A stretch of 64,000 bases of DNA from contig NZ_QJRJ01000070.1 in NCBI RefSeq assembly GCF_003254625.1, positions 1 through 64,000 of the forward strand, written 5' to 3'. Source of the DNA: Flavobacterium ginsenosidimutans (GTDB lineage Bacteria > Bacteroidota > Bacteroidia > Flavobacteriales > Flavobacteriaceae). Below, piece by piece: positions 47,590-55,041 of this stretch (position 1 is its first letter; each line of letters begins with the position of its first letter). Both the position numbers and the translations under genes were made by a program. Under the pieces are notes generated by a model that was not told where the DNA came from, did not search any database, and worked only from the letters and a program-made list of their open reading frames with translations.

Positions 47590-48334
47590 ATTAGGAGTAC
47601 TCGTTGTCTGCTTATTTTGTCAAATTGTATTAGGACAAAACGGTTCAAGAAAGCCATTGCACGGTCAGGTTTTAAATGATTTTTTAGCCATAGAAAGTGG
47701 TTATGTAATGAATATTAATGCAAATGTCAGAACATTTATCGGTTCAGGCGGTTTATTTGATATCATGGCTCGGCCAAAAGATACTTTGCTGTTTTCTGGT
47801 TTAGCATTTCAATCAAAAAAAATTGTTTTAACGGAGAAAGACTGCGCTGAAATTTTGTTTAAAATAAAATTGGATTTAGTAAATAATCAGTTAAAAGAGG
47901 TTGTTGTTCAAAAAGAATTAAAAGTTAAGGCGCTGGGAGGCGGATCGCAAGGAATTGTAGATATGCAGTTTGAAGATGATAAACTGTCTTCTCCTGAAAA
48001 TAAAGCAATGCTCTCAGATCAAACTATTAAATACGGAATGGACTTTGTTCGTATTTTTAAAGATGTCAAAAAACTGCTGAGCAAGAAAGAAGATGTGAAA
48101 GAAGAAGAAGTTACAGATATTGCTTTTGTAGAATATGCTAAAGACAATTTTACAAAAGATTTTTATACCAAAACATTGAATCTTAAAGACGATGAAATTG
48201 AATTGTTTTTAATGTACTGTTCAAATGATCCGCATTCAAAACTTTTGGTCGATCCTGATCAAAAATTTCAGTTAATAGATTTTATGGTTAACAAGAATAA
48301 AGAATTTAAGAAAGCTCCTGCTATTCAAAAATGA
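47579..48334 (+). CDS. CarboxypepD_reg-like exported protein, array copy 4 (divergent)
   Basis: 251 residues with ATG start. Signal peptide (MKNKLGVLVVCLFCQIVLGQ) and a weaker beta-sandwich domain (LHGQVLNDFLAIESGYVMNINANVRTFIGSGGLFDI). It lacks the LGIIP-GQKKY block of copies 1-3 and has VKALGGGSQGIVDMQFEDDKL in its place. It is the most diverged member. Its first 15 bases (ATGAAAAATAAATTA) are the same as those of the DUF6702 gene that follows, a possible sign of junction duplication. It overlaps that gene by 4 bases (ATGA). Confidence 0.82.
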   Translation: MKNKLGVLVVCLFCQIVLGQNGSRKPLHGQVLNDFLAIESGYVMNINANVRTFIGSGGLFDIMARPKDTLLFSGLAFQSKKIVLTEKDCAEILFKIKLDLVNNQLKEVVVQKELKVKALGGGSQGIVDMQFEDDKLSSPENKAMLSDQTIKYGMDFVRIFKDVKKLLSKKEDVKEEEVTDIAFVEYAKDNFTKDFYTKTLNLKDDEIELFLMYCSNDPHSKLLVDPDQKFQLIDFMVNKNKEFKKAPAIQK

Positions 48335-48837
48335 AAAATAAATTAATTTACTGTTTGCTGGCAGTTTTGTTTGTATTGTCTTCAGCATTTACTTTTCATA
48401 AATTTTATGTTGGGGTTTTTCAGGTCAATTATGCAGCGGAGAAAAAGATGCTACAAATTACTTCCCGCATTTTTATTGATGATTTGAATAATGCAATGGA
48501 GAAAAAGTATCACAAAAAAGCATTTGTGGGTACAAGCAAAGAAACTCCAGCAGATGTTGAATTATTGAAAAAATACTTGTCGGAACATTTTTTAATCAAA
48601 GTAAACGGACAGTCAAAAGCCATAACTTTTTTGTCTAAAGAAGTAGAGGCAGGTGACGTTTTGGTTTGTTACTCAAGAATTAAGGATATAGATAAATTTA
48701 AGACGCTTGAAATTTCGAATACTATTTTAGTGGATTGGAATGCAGAACAGCAAAACATTACACATATTTCAGCATTTGATACCAAAAGAAGCGTGCTTTT
48801 TACAGAATCTTCAAGGAAAGAATTGTTAAAGTATTAA
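48331..48837 (+). CDS. DUF6702 exported protein
   Basis: 168 residues. The start MKNKLIYCLLAVLFVLSSAFTFH is a signal peptide or anchor, followed by KFYVGVFQVNYAAEKKMLQITSRIFIDDLNNAMEKKYHKK, the DUF6702 signature. It keeps VLVCYSRIKDI and TLEISNTILVDWNAEQQNITHI further on. The family is found in Bacteroidota, usually right before an M1 peptidase, as here (65 bases). The role is unknown; the constant neighbour suggests a helper or exported partner. It is the fifth gene in the coupled run. Confidence 0.87.
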   Translation: MKNKLIYCLLAVLFVLSSAFTFHKFYVGVFQVNYAAEKKMLQITSRIFIDDLNNAMEKKYHKKAFVGTSKETPADVELLKKYLSEHFLIKVNGQSKAITFLSKEVEAGDVLVCYSRIKDIDKFKTLEISNTILVDWNAEQQNITHISAFDTKRSVLFTESSRKELLKY

Positions 48838-48902
48838 CGAATCCGCAAAATTAGTGTTTAAATTACTATTTTCACGCCCTGAGAAATTACCATTAGATTT
48901 TT

Positions 48903-51146
48903 ATGAAAAAACTTTCATTATTATTACTTTTTCCTGCAATGTTAATCGCGCAGGAGAAAGCAGCAACCACGCCTACAAGACAGCAGGGAAAATACGATAC
49001 CAATAAGTTTAGCCAGATGTATGATTTGCTGGCAACTCCAAATATGTTTCGTACAGCTTCTGGAGCACCAGGTCCAGCTTATTACCAACAACAAGCAGAT
49101 TATAAAATTGATGTTGAATTGGATGATAAAAATTCAAGATTAAGCGGATCTGAAACGATTACTTATACTAATAATTCGCCAGATAGTTTAGAATATTTAT
49201 GGGTACAATTGGATCAAAATCAGGCAAAAGCAAATACACAAACTTCATTAGCAGAAAGTGATAAAATTAGTCAGGTTTTGCCTCTTGAAGGATTTTCTTC
49301 TAAATATTTGAAAAAAGACTTAGAGCGTGGTTTTAATATTGAACAAGTAAAAGATGCTAAAGGAAATGCATTGTCTTATACGATCAACGAAACAATGATG
49401 CGTATTAACTTGACTTCGCCATTAAAACCAAAAGAGAAAATTTCTTTTTCAATCAAATGGTGGTATAATATCAATAATTACAGAAAAGAAGGCGGTCGTT
49501 CTGGATATGAATTATTTGAGAAAGACGGCAACAAATTATATGTAATTGCACAATTCTATCCAAGAATGGCGGTTTACAATGATGTTGAAGGATGGCAAAA
49601 TATGCAGTTTTGGGGAAGCGGAGAGTTTGCTCTTCCTTTCGGAAACTTTGATGTAAATATTACAGTTCCTGCAGATCACGTAATTGATGCTACGGGAGAA
49701 TTAATGAACAGAAGCGAAGTGTTTACGGCTGAACAAGTAAAAAGATACCAAGAGGCTCAAAAATCTTTTGATAAACCTGTTGTAATTGTAACACAAGCAG
49801 AAGCAGAAGCAGCAGAAAAAGGTTTCTCTGAAAAGAAAAAAACTTGGAAATTCAGTGCTAAGAATGTTCGTGACTTTGGAATTGCTTCTTCAAGAAAATT
49901 CATTTATGATGCAATGGCTGTGAAAATTGGAGATAGAACTGTTATGGCAGAATCTGTTTATCCAAAAGAATCAAATCCGCTTTGGGGTGAAACTTCTACA
50001 ATGGTTGTAGCGCATACTTTAAAAAGTTATTCTGCTCATACTTTTGATTATCCTTACCCAAAAGCAGTTTCAGTTTCAGCTGAAGATCAAGGGATGGAAT
50101 ATCCAATGATTTGCTGGAATTATGGTCGTCCTGACGAAAATGGCGTAACAAGCAAAGAAGTTAAAAACGGAATGATTGGTGTAATTATCCACGAAGTTGG
50201 ACATACTTTCTTTCCAATGATTGTAAACTCTGACGAGCGCCAGTGGACTTGGATGGACGAAGGTTTAAATTCATTCTTAGAATATTTAGCTGAACAAGAA
50301 TTAGATTCAAATTTCCCTTCAAGAAGAGGACCAGCAAAAAATATTGTTCCTTACATGAGCGGTGACCAAAAGTTTTTAGAGCCGATTATGTCGAATTCAG
50401 AAACGATTCACCAGTTTGGAAATAATGCTTACGGGAAACCAGCTACAGGTCTTAATATTTTAAGAGAAGTGGTTATGGGAAGAGAATTATTCGACCATGC
50501 ATTTAGAACTTATGCAAACAGATGGAAGTTTAAGCATCCAACCCCAGAAGATTTTTTTAGAACAATGGAAGATGCTTCGGCAGTAGATTTAGATTGGTTT
50601 TGGAGAGGTTGGTTCTACTCAACAGATTTCGTAGATATCGGAATTAAAGATGTAAAACAATATTATGTTTCAGAAACGCCAACTGCAGATATTAAAGATA
50701 TCAAAGTTAGAAAAGGACGTTTTGGATATGAAAAAGGACCTTTCGTTTACTTGGTTTCTGGAGATAATGCAGAAGTAAGTGATTCTAAGAAAAAAGCCTT
50801 AAAAGTAGAAGAATTTAAAACTTTGGCAGATTACGTAGATCAGACTTTTACTGCTGAAGAAAAAGCTTCTATTAAATCTCCTAAATACTTTTACGAGGTA
50901 GAATTTAATAAGCCAGGCGGAATGATTATGCCTATTTTAGTTGAGATCACTTATGAAGATGGTTCTAAAGACAATTACAAATATCCAGCACAAATCTGGA
51001 GAAAAAGTAATGATACGGCTAGAAAAGTTTATGCTACTACAAAAGCAATTAAGAGTATTCAGATAGATCCTCAATTGATGACGGCAGATATTGATGTAAC
51101 CAATAACTCTTGGCCAAAAGTAGAAACAAAGTCAAAATTTGACTAA
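48903..51146 (+). CDS. M1 family zinc metallopeptidase
   Basis: 747 residues. Signal peptide MKKLSLLLLFPAMLIAQ, then an aminopeptidase N-like N-domain. The active site is IIHEVGHTFFPMIVNSDERQWTWMDEGLNSF: HEVGH at 430-434 and third ligand Glu453, spacing 18, the M1 rule. AEDQGMEYPMICW replaces the usual GAMEN exopeptidase motif, with QGMEY giving the Glu, so exopeptidase activity is plausible but not certain. It is periplasmic or surface-linked. It ends the run that starts with the CarboxypepD_reg-like array, and a strong terminator follows. Confidence 0.93.
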   Translation: MKKLSLLLLFPAMLIAQEKAATTPTRQQGKYDTNKFSQMYDLLATPNMFRTASGAPGPAYYQQQADYKIDVELDDKNSRLSGSETITYTNNSPDSLEYLWVQLDQNQAKANTQTSLAESDKISQVLPLEGFSSKYLKKDLERGFNIEQVKDAKGNALSYTINETMMRINLTSPLKPKEKISFSIKWWYNINNYRKEGGRSGYELFEKDGNKLYVIAQFYPRMAVYNDVEGWQNMQFWGSGEFALPFGNFDVNITVPADHVIDATGELMNRSEVFTAEQVKRYQEAQKSFDKPVVIVTQAEAEAAEKGFSEKKKTWKFSAKNVRDFGIASSRKFIYDAMAVKIGDRTVMAESVYPKESNPLWGETSTMVVAHTLKSYSAHTFDYPYPKAVSVSAEDQGMEYPMICWNYGRPDENGVTSKEVKNGMIGVIIHEVGHTFFPMIVNSDERQWTWMDEGLNSFLEYLAEQELDSNFPSRRGPAKNIVPYMSGDQKFLEPIMSNSETIHQFGNNAYGKPATGLNILREVVMGRELFDHAFRTYANRWKFKHPTPEDFFRTMEDASAVDLDWFWRGWFYSTDFVDIGIKDVKQYYVSETPTADIKDIKVRKGRFGYEKGPFVYLVSGDNAEVSDSKKKALKVEEFKTLADYVDQTFTAEEKASIKSPKYFYEVEFNKPGGMIMPILVEITYEDGSKDNYKYPAQIWRKSNDTARKVYATTKAIKSIQIDPQLMTADIDVTNNSWPKVETKSKFD

Positions 51147-51163
51147 GAAAATACAAAATGAAT

Positions 51164-51206
51164 AAAAAGTTCATCAGGTTTGTAAAAGCTTGATGAACTT
51201 TTTTCT
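51164..51206 (+). terminator. Terminator after the M1 peptidase gene
   Basis: AAAAAGTTCATCA (51164-51176) pairs with TGATGAACTTTTT (51191-51203), then T run, 18 bases after the stop codon. Confidence 0.88.
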
Positions 51207-51270
51207 TTTTATAAATGCATTTTAAAGGACTTTTTAAGTTAATTTTAAAACTCTAACCTGAAAAGTTTAA

Positions 51271-51278
51271 TATCTTTG
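51271..51278 (+). promoter_or_regulatory. -7 element of tatA
   Basis: TATCTTTG, 20 bases before the ATG. No clear -33 TTG. Confidence 0.6.
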
Positions 51279-51298
51279 CGACAACAAAAATAAAAGTT

Positions 51299-51646
51299 AT
51301 GTTTGGTATAGGAGGAGGAGAATTAGTTTTCATACTGTTTATAGTACTAATGCTTTTTGGTTCTGATAAAGTGCCAGAAATTGCTCGTACAATGGGTAAA
51401 GCTATGGCTCAATTAAAAAATGCAACTAATGATATTAAAAGTGAAATTCAGAAAGGAGCAGAGGCTAATGGTCTTGATGCGAAGTCTTTGAATGATCTTA
51501 CAGGAAATATCAATGCAGAAATTAATAATGCAAAATCTAATTTACTTGGAGATACAGGAAATCTTTTAGGAGATACAGCTACTGAAATCGAAAAAGTAAA
51601 AGAAGATATTGACACACTCTCTGGACCTATTAAACGCCAAATGTAA
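51299..51646 (+). CDS. tatA: Sec-independent protein translocase TatA/TatE
   Basis: 115 residues. MFGIGGGELVFILFIVLMLFGSDKVPEIARTMGKAMAQLKN contains the single N-terminal membrane helix, the GxxK/P hinge (FGSDKVPEIAR) and the amphipathic helix that mark TatA/B proteins. TatA forms the transport pore for folded proteins with twin-arginine signals. The tail (residues 60-115) is charged and contains a duplicated LLGDTGNLLGDT motif. tatC is not in this window. It overlaps the next gene by one base (TAATG), so it is co-transcribed with the PAP2 phosphatase gene. Confidence 0.92.
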   Translation: MFGIGGGELVFILFIVLMLFGSDKVPEIARTMGKAMAQLKNATNDIKSEIQKGAEANGLDAKSLNDLTGNINAEINNAKSNLLGDTGNLLGDTATEIEKVKEDIDTLSGPIKRQM

Positions 51647-52209
51647 TGCTTGAAAAAATACAGGAATTAGATAAAGATCTTTTAATCTTTCTTAACGGAT
51701 TAGGTTCTGAAACATACGATAAATTATGGCTTATTATTACCAATCAGTTGTATTGGACGCCATTTTTCTTATTTCTATTCTATCTTATTTATAAAAAAAT
51801 AGGAGGAAAACAAACCCTGTATTTATTGCTTTTTATAGCAATTTTAATTGCTTTTACAGACCAGACTTGTAACTTATTCAAACATACTTTCCAGCGTTTA
51901 CGTCCGTGTAATGATCCTGAAGTAAACACAATTATCCGAGTGGTTCAAGTTAGGCAATCATATAGCTTTTTCTCTGGACACGCAGCAAATACAATGGCGG
52001 TTGCGACTTTCTTATTTCTTATTTTAAAGCGTTATTTCAAATATTTTGGATTCATATTTCTTTGGCCTTTAATATTTGCTTACAGCCGAATTTATTTAGG
52101 ATTACACTATCCAGGTGATATTCTTACTGGATATTTCTTTGGAGCTCTTTTCGGATTTTTACTTTATTTAGTTTATAGAAAATTGAAACCACAGTATTTT
52201 CCAGGATAG
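51646..52209 (+). CDS. PAP2 superfamily membrane phosphatase
   Basis: 187 residues with about five membrane helices. The three PAP2 motifs are visible: KHTFQRLRP (K-x6-RP), YSFFSGHAANT (SGH with the acid His) and SRIYLGLHYPGDILTG (SR-x5-H-x3-D). Such proteins remove phosphate from undecaprenyl diphosphate, PgpB-like lipids or lipid A. With this small size and flavobacterial context, lipid A or undecaprenyl-PP phosphatase is likely, but not decided. It shares an ATG/stop overlap with tatA. Confidence 0.92.
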   Translation: MLEKIQELDKDLLIFLNGLGSETYDKLWLIITNQLYWTPFFLFLFYLIYKKIGGKQTLYLLLFIAILIAFTDQTCNLFKHTFQRLRPCNDPEVNTIIRVVQVRQSYSFFSGHAANTMAVATFLFLILKRYFKYFGFIFLWPLIFAYSRIYLGLHYPGDILTGYFFGALFGFLLYLVYRKLKPQYFPG

Positions 52210-52223
52210 TTATTTTTAAGATA

Positions 52224-52342
52224 CTAAGGTTCTGAGATACTAAGATACTAAGGATTATATATCAATTGCCTCCAGTTTTAGCTGGAGGTTTTTTTTAGCC
52301 CTAAAAGAAAAAACTTAGAATCTTAGTATCTGAGAACCTTAG
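52224..52342. repeat. CTAAGGTTCTGAG inverted repeat with a CCTCCAG hairpin inside
   Basis: CTAAGGTTCTGAGATACTAAG (52224-52244) pairs with CTTAGTATCTGAGAACC.. (52322-52342), one mismatch. Between them is TTGCCTCCAGTTTTAGCTGGAGG followed by T8 (about 52265-52295), a hairpin terminator for the phosphatase gene and a copy of the outer arm of the 21.6 kb element. A third AGTATCTCAGAACCTTAG occurs at 53149-53167. Confidence 0.75.
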
Positions 52343-52356
52343 TAACTTTAAGAAAA

Positions 52357-53076
52357 CTAATTCAAGATCGTTTTTTCGCTCCATTCTAAACCATTTGGGA
52401 GTTGTTGTCTGCTAAATTCAATATGGATAACTCTTCTGCGTTCGTTATTTGTGGTTTTGTTTGATGCATGAAATAATAAAGGTTTCATAATCATAATACC
52501 ACCTTTTTCGACTTCACAAATTGTTTCTTTTTCAGTTTCAAAATCTAGATTCTCAATTCTTAAAATTCCTTTTGAATGTGAATTATGGATCACTTTTAAA
52601 GCACCATTCTCTTTAGTGGTTTTGTCAATATGAATTCTGATTGTAAAATTGTTTTCTAAAATTTCTGTTGGTGGCTGAACCGCAAATTGATTTTGTTTTA
52701 CAGTCCAATTTTCAAAATTTTCCGCTTCAATTTTTTGATCAACAGAAATCGTTAAATCCTGATGATAAGCCACAAACCAATTAGATTTTTCAGGTTTATC
52801 AAAATAAATTGATTTAGTTATGAAAAAGCCTTCGCCAAAAATAGATTCAATAATATCTTGTAAGTTTTTATTAAAAATAAGCGGAAGAGTTTCGGGAACT
52901 TCTTTATGAAATTGTCTTATAGCAAATAAATCTTGAGACTTTCTAAAAGTGTCATTTTCTTGATTATCTGCAGTTTTGTTTTCAATTAATGAAATTATAT
53001 TTTCAATTTCGTTTTCTGAAAAAACATTATTTATGATTGAAAAACCTTCAGAGTTTATTTCTGCGCTATAATTCAT
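52357..53076 (-). CDS. Phytanoyl-CoA dioxygenase family protein
   Basis: 239 residues. The Fe(II)/2-oxoglutarate oxygenase motifs are seen: H-x-D in AYHQDLTISV (about residue 105) and the distal H with R in LFHASNKTTNNERRRVIHIEF (about 205-222). NFTIRIHIDKTTKENGALKVI is the typical strand region. Members hydroxylate small substrates. The substrate here is unknown. The gene precedes a repeat region and is on the same strand as the O-methyltransferase gene, 103 bases apart, but the gap contains repeats, so co-transcription is uncertain. Confidence 0.9.
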   Translation of the reverse strand: MNYSAEINSEGFSIINNVFSENEIENIISLIENKTADNQENDTFRKSQDLFAIRQFHKEVPETLPLIFNKNLQDIIESIFGEGFFITKSIYFDKPEKSNWFVAYHQDLTISVDQKIEAENFENWTVKQNQFAVQPPTEILENNFTIRIHIDKTTKENGALKVIHNSHSKGILRIENLDFETEKETICEVEKGGIMIMKPLLFHASNKTTNNERRRVIHIEFSRQQLPNGLEWSEKTILN

Positions 53077-53091
53077 CTTTAATCGTTGTTG

Positions 53092-53167
53092 AATTGCCTC
53101 CAGTTTTAGCTGGGGATAACTAAATAGTATTTAAGAAACTTAGAACCTCAGTATCTCAGAACCTTAG
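53092..53167. repeat. Half-copies of the CCTCCAG and CTAAGGTTCTGAG repeats
   Basis: GAATTGCCTCCAGTTTTAGC (53095-) is one arm of the element at 21.6 kb and the hairpin at 52265, with the second arm degraded (TGGGGATAAC). CAGTATCTCAGAACCTTAG (53149-53167) matches the arms at 52224 and 52322. The same two repeat types lie together in both gaps, which flank the dioxygenase gene. Confidence 0.65.
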
Positions 53168-53179
53168 AACCTTAAAAAA

Positions 53180-53821
53180 TTACAATACCCTCGAAACCGT
53201 CAATCCATCACGAATTGGCAATAAAACCGTCTCAACTCTAGGATCGTCTTTTAAAAGCTGATTGTATTCTAAAAGTACTTTTGTACTAACATCATTTGGA
53301 TGAACTGGTTCTAGAATTTTTCCGCTCCAAAGAACATTATCAGATAAAATGATTCCGCCTTTATTCATTTTTGGAACAATCATTTCCCAGTAATTCAGAT
53401 AGTTTTCTTTATCGGCATCAATAAAAACCAAATCAAATTTTACATCCAAATCTGGAATGATGTTTACGGCTTCGCCCAAATGCTGAAAAATTTGTTTTCC
53501 CCAAGGAGAAGCATCAAAATATTTTCGCTGAAAATCGACCAATTCTTCTTTAATATCTATCGTATGCAATTGTCCGTTTTCCTGCATTCCTTCGCATAAA
53601 CACAAAGCGGCATAACCTGTATAAGTTCCGATTTCAAGAATATTTACTGGACGAATTAATTTAGATAACATGCTTAAAACTCGGCCTTGAAAATGACCGC
53701 TAAGCATTCTTGGCAAAAGTATTTTTTGGTACGTTTCTTTATTGAGTTTTGCTAACAATTCTGGTTCGTTTTCAGAATGTTGTTCAATGTAATCTTCTAA
53801 TTCTTGAGATATAAAATGCAT
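53180..53821 (-). CDS. Class I SAM O-methyltransferase (type 3)
   Basis: 213 residues from the ATG at 53821. Motifs of the catechol-type O-methyltransferase 3 family are seen: ILPRMLSGHFQGRVLSMLSKLI, NILEIGTYTGYAALCLCEGM (SAM-binding), FDLVFIDADKENYLNYW (metal-binding Asp), KGGIILSDNVLWSGKIL and VLLPIRDGLTVSRVL at the end. Similar genes methylate catechols or caffeoyl-CoA-like compounds. The frame is open to 53893, but the -7 box near 53847-53862 is inside that extension, and the family starts near the chosen ATG. Confidence 0.9.
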   Translation of the reverse strand: MHFISQELEDYIEQHSENEPELLAKLNKETYQKILLPRMLSGHFQGRVLSMLSKLIRPVNILEIGTYTGYAALCLCEGMQENGQLHTIDIKEELVDFQRKYFDASPWGKQIFQHLGEAVNIIPDLDVKFDLVFIDADKENYLNYWEMIVPKMNKGGIILSDNVLWSGKILEPVHPNDVSTKVLLEYNQLLKDDPRVETVLLPIRDGLTVSRVL

Positions 53822-53846
53822 GTTGTAGAATCTTGTAATTTGAATA

Positions 53847-53862
53847 CAAAAATACAAAAATA
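53847..53862 (-). promoter_or_regulatory. -7 element(s) of the O-methyltransferase gene
   Basis: Two adjacent TATTTTTG boxes on the minus strand (53847-53854 and 53855-53862), 25 and 33 bases before the ATG at 53821. Either could serve. Confidence 0.5.
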
Positions 53863-53886
53863 ATTCGCTTACAATTTTGCATAAAA

Positions 53887-53911
53887 AAACCATTCGTTTT
53901 GCGAATGGTTT
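53887..53911 (-). terminator. Terminator of the LEA-like lipoprotein gene
   Basis: AAACCATTCG pairs with CGAATGGTTT around a 5-base loop. On the minus strand it is followed by a T run. It lies 23 bases past the stop of the lipoprotein gene. Confidence 0.85.
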
Positions 53912-53933
53912 CTGTTTCAGATTTAGATGAAAT

Positions 53934-54299
53934 TTATTTTTTCAAAGCTTCATTTACTTCTTTTGCTGTTTTTACAGTTCCGTCTTTAGCCGCTTTAGCC
54001 GCATTTTCTACTTTTTCAGCGCCTTTTTTAGTAGCATCTTTTACATCTTCAGCTGCTTTTTTAGTAGCGTCTTTTACATCATTTGCTGCTTTTTCTGTAG
54101 CATCTTTAGCTTTTGTAGCTGTAGTTTCAGCTTTGCTTACCGCACTGTCTTTCACCTCTTCGATATCAGATGTAAGAGAATCTACTTTGTTGCCAAGAGT
54201 TAATTCATCTTCTGCAGGTTTATTTTCTTTTTTCTCGCATGATTGAACAGCAAATGCTAATAAGGCAATAACAGCTAAACTTAAAATTTGTTTTTTCAT
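53934..54299 (-). CDS. LEA-like lipoprotein with 11-residue repeats
   Basis: 121 residues. The leader MKKQILSLAVIALLAFAVQSC is a lipoprotein signal (Cys21). After a charged linker, residues about 60-118 are repeats of an 11-residue unit: KDATEKAANDV, KDATKKAAEDV, KDATKKGAEKV and looser copies. This 11-mer pattern with Ala at apolar positions is that of group 3 LEA proteins and YtxH-like stress proteins, which fold as helices on drying or at membranes. A stress-protection role is inference. Its leader and size recall the heptad-repeat lipoprotein at 0.6 kb. Monocistronic with a strong terminator. Confidence 0.82.
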   Translation of the reverse strand: MKKQILSLAVIALLAFAVQSCEKKENKPAEDELTLGNKVDSLTSDIEEVKDSAVSKAETTATKAKDATEKAANDVKDATKKAAEDVKDATKKGAEKVENAAKAAKDGTVKTAKEVNEALKK

Positions 54300-54479
54300 A
54301 ATTTCAATTTTTTTTTAGGTTGATAAAACTTAAAGGTTAAATGGCTGAAAAATAAAATTACAACTTTTAAAATTACTGAGCTCTTTGTAAGATTATTTTT
54401 CTTTTAAGAGCAAAACAATTCTTGTGCCAAATTTTGATTTTTTTACTTTGCTGTTTTAAATTTTTTTAATGCAAAAAAG

Positions 54480-55031
54480 TTAGTTTTTGTATAAGCTGAA
54501 ATTGATCACAATATCATCCTTCACTTTAATTAGTCCCGCCATTTTTACTGGAGCTTCCAATTCAATATCAGAAAATTTTAAATTAAGAGTTCCTTGAATT
54601 TTATCATCAGAATTATATAAGATGAAGTCTTTGTATTTCAGTGTTTTATCTGTGATGTAAAAGTTTAATCTGCATTTGTAGTTTTTTCCATCTTTTTTAA
54701 TATCTGTAATGCTTACAGTACTATTTGGAAATTGTTTCACTTTAACTGTTCCTTGTAAATCTTTAGTCATTATTTTGTTACCGCAATCAAAGTTTGACAT
54801 TTTAATATCAGTATTAAAAGTGTTTTTCTTAGCTGAGTTTACATAAACAGTGTCTTTTATATTAAAGGTATTAGAACAATTGTATTTACCAACAGTAGAT
54901 AGTCCTGTGATTTCTATTTTAATTTTATTTATTGCCACAGCTGTATCTTCTGCAAAAAAAGTGGGTTTAGCACTTCCTAAGAAAAAGAAAATTGCTAAAC
55001 CCATAATTAATATTGAAAATCTTGTTTTCAT
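54480..55031 (-). CDS. YceI-like exported protein
   Basis: 183 residues from the ATG at 55031. Signal peptide MKTRFSILIMGLAIFFFLGSA. The rest has the YceI-type beta pattern in short form (AINKIKIEITGLSTVGKYNCSNTF, FNTDIKMSNFDCGNKIMTKDLQGTVKVKQFPNSTVSITDIKK, LKYKDFILYNSDDKIQGTLNLKFSDIELEAPV, DIVINFSL). Two cysteines may form a disulfide. It follows the porin-like gene by 10 bases and is in the same operon. It is the least typical of the four YceI-type proteins in this window, so the family call is moderate. Confidence 0.7.
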   Translation of the reverse strand: MKTRFSILIMGLAIFFFLGSAKPTFFAEDTAVAINKIKIEITGLSTVGKYNCSNTFNIKDTVYVNSAKKNTFNTDIKMSNFDCGNKIMTKDLQGTVKVKQFPNSTVSITDIKKDGKNYKCRLNFYITDKTLKYKDFILYNSDDKIQGTLNLKFSDIELEAPVKMAGLIKVKDDIVINFSLYKN

Positions 55032-55041
55032 TTTTTTTATA

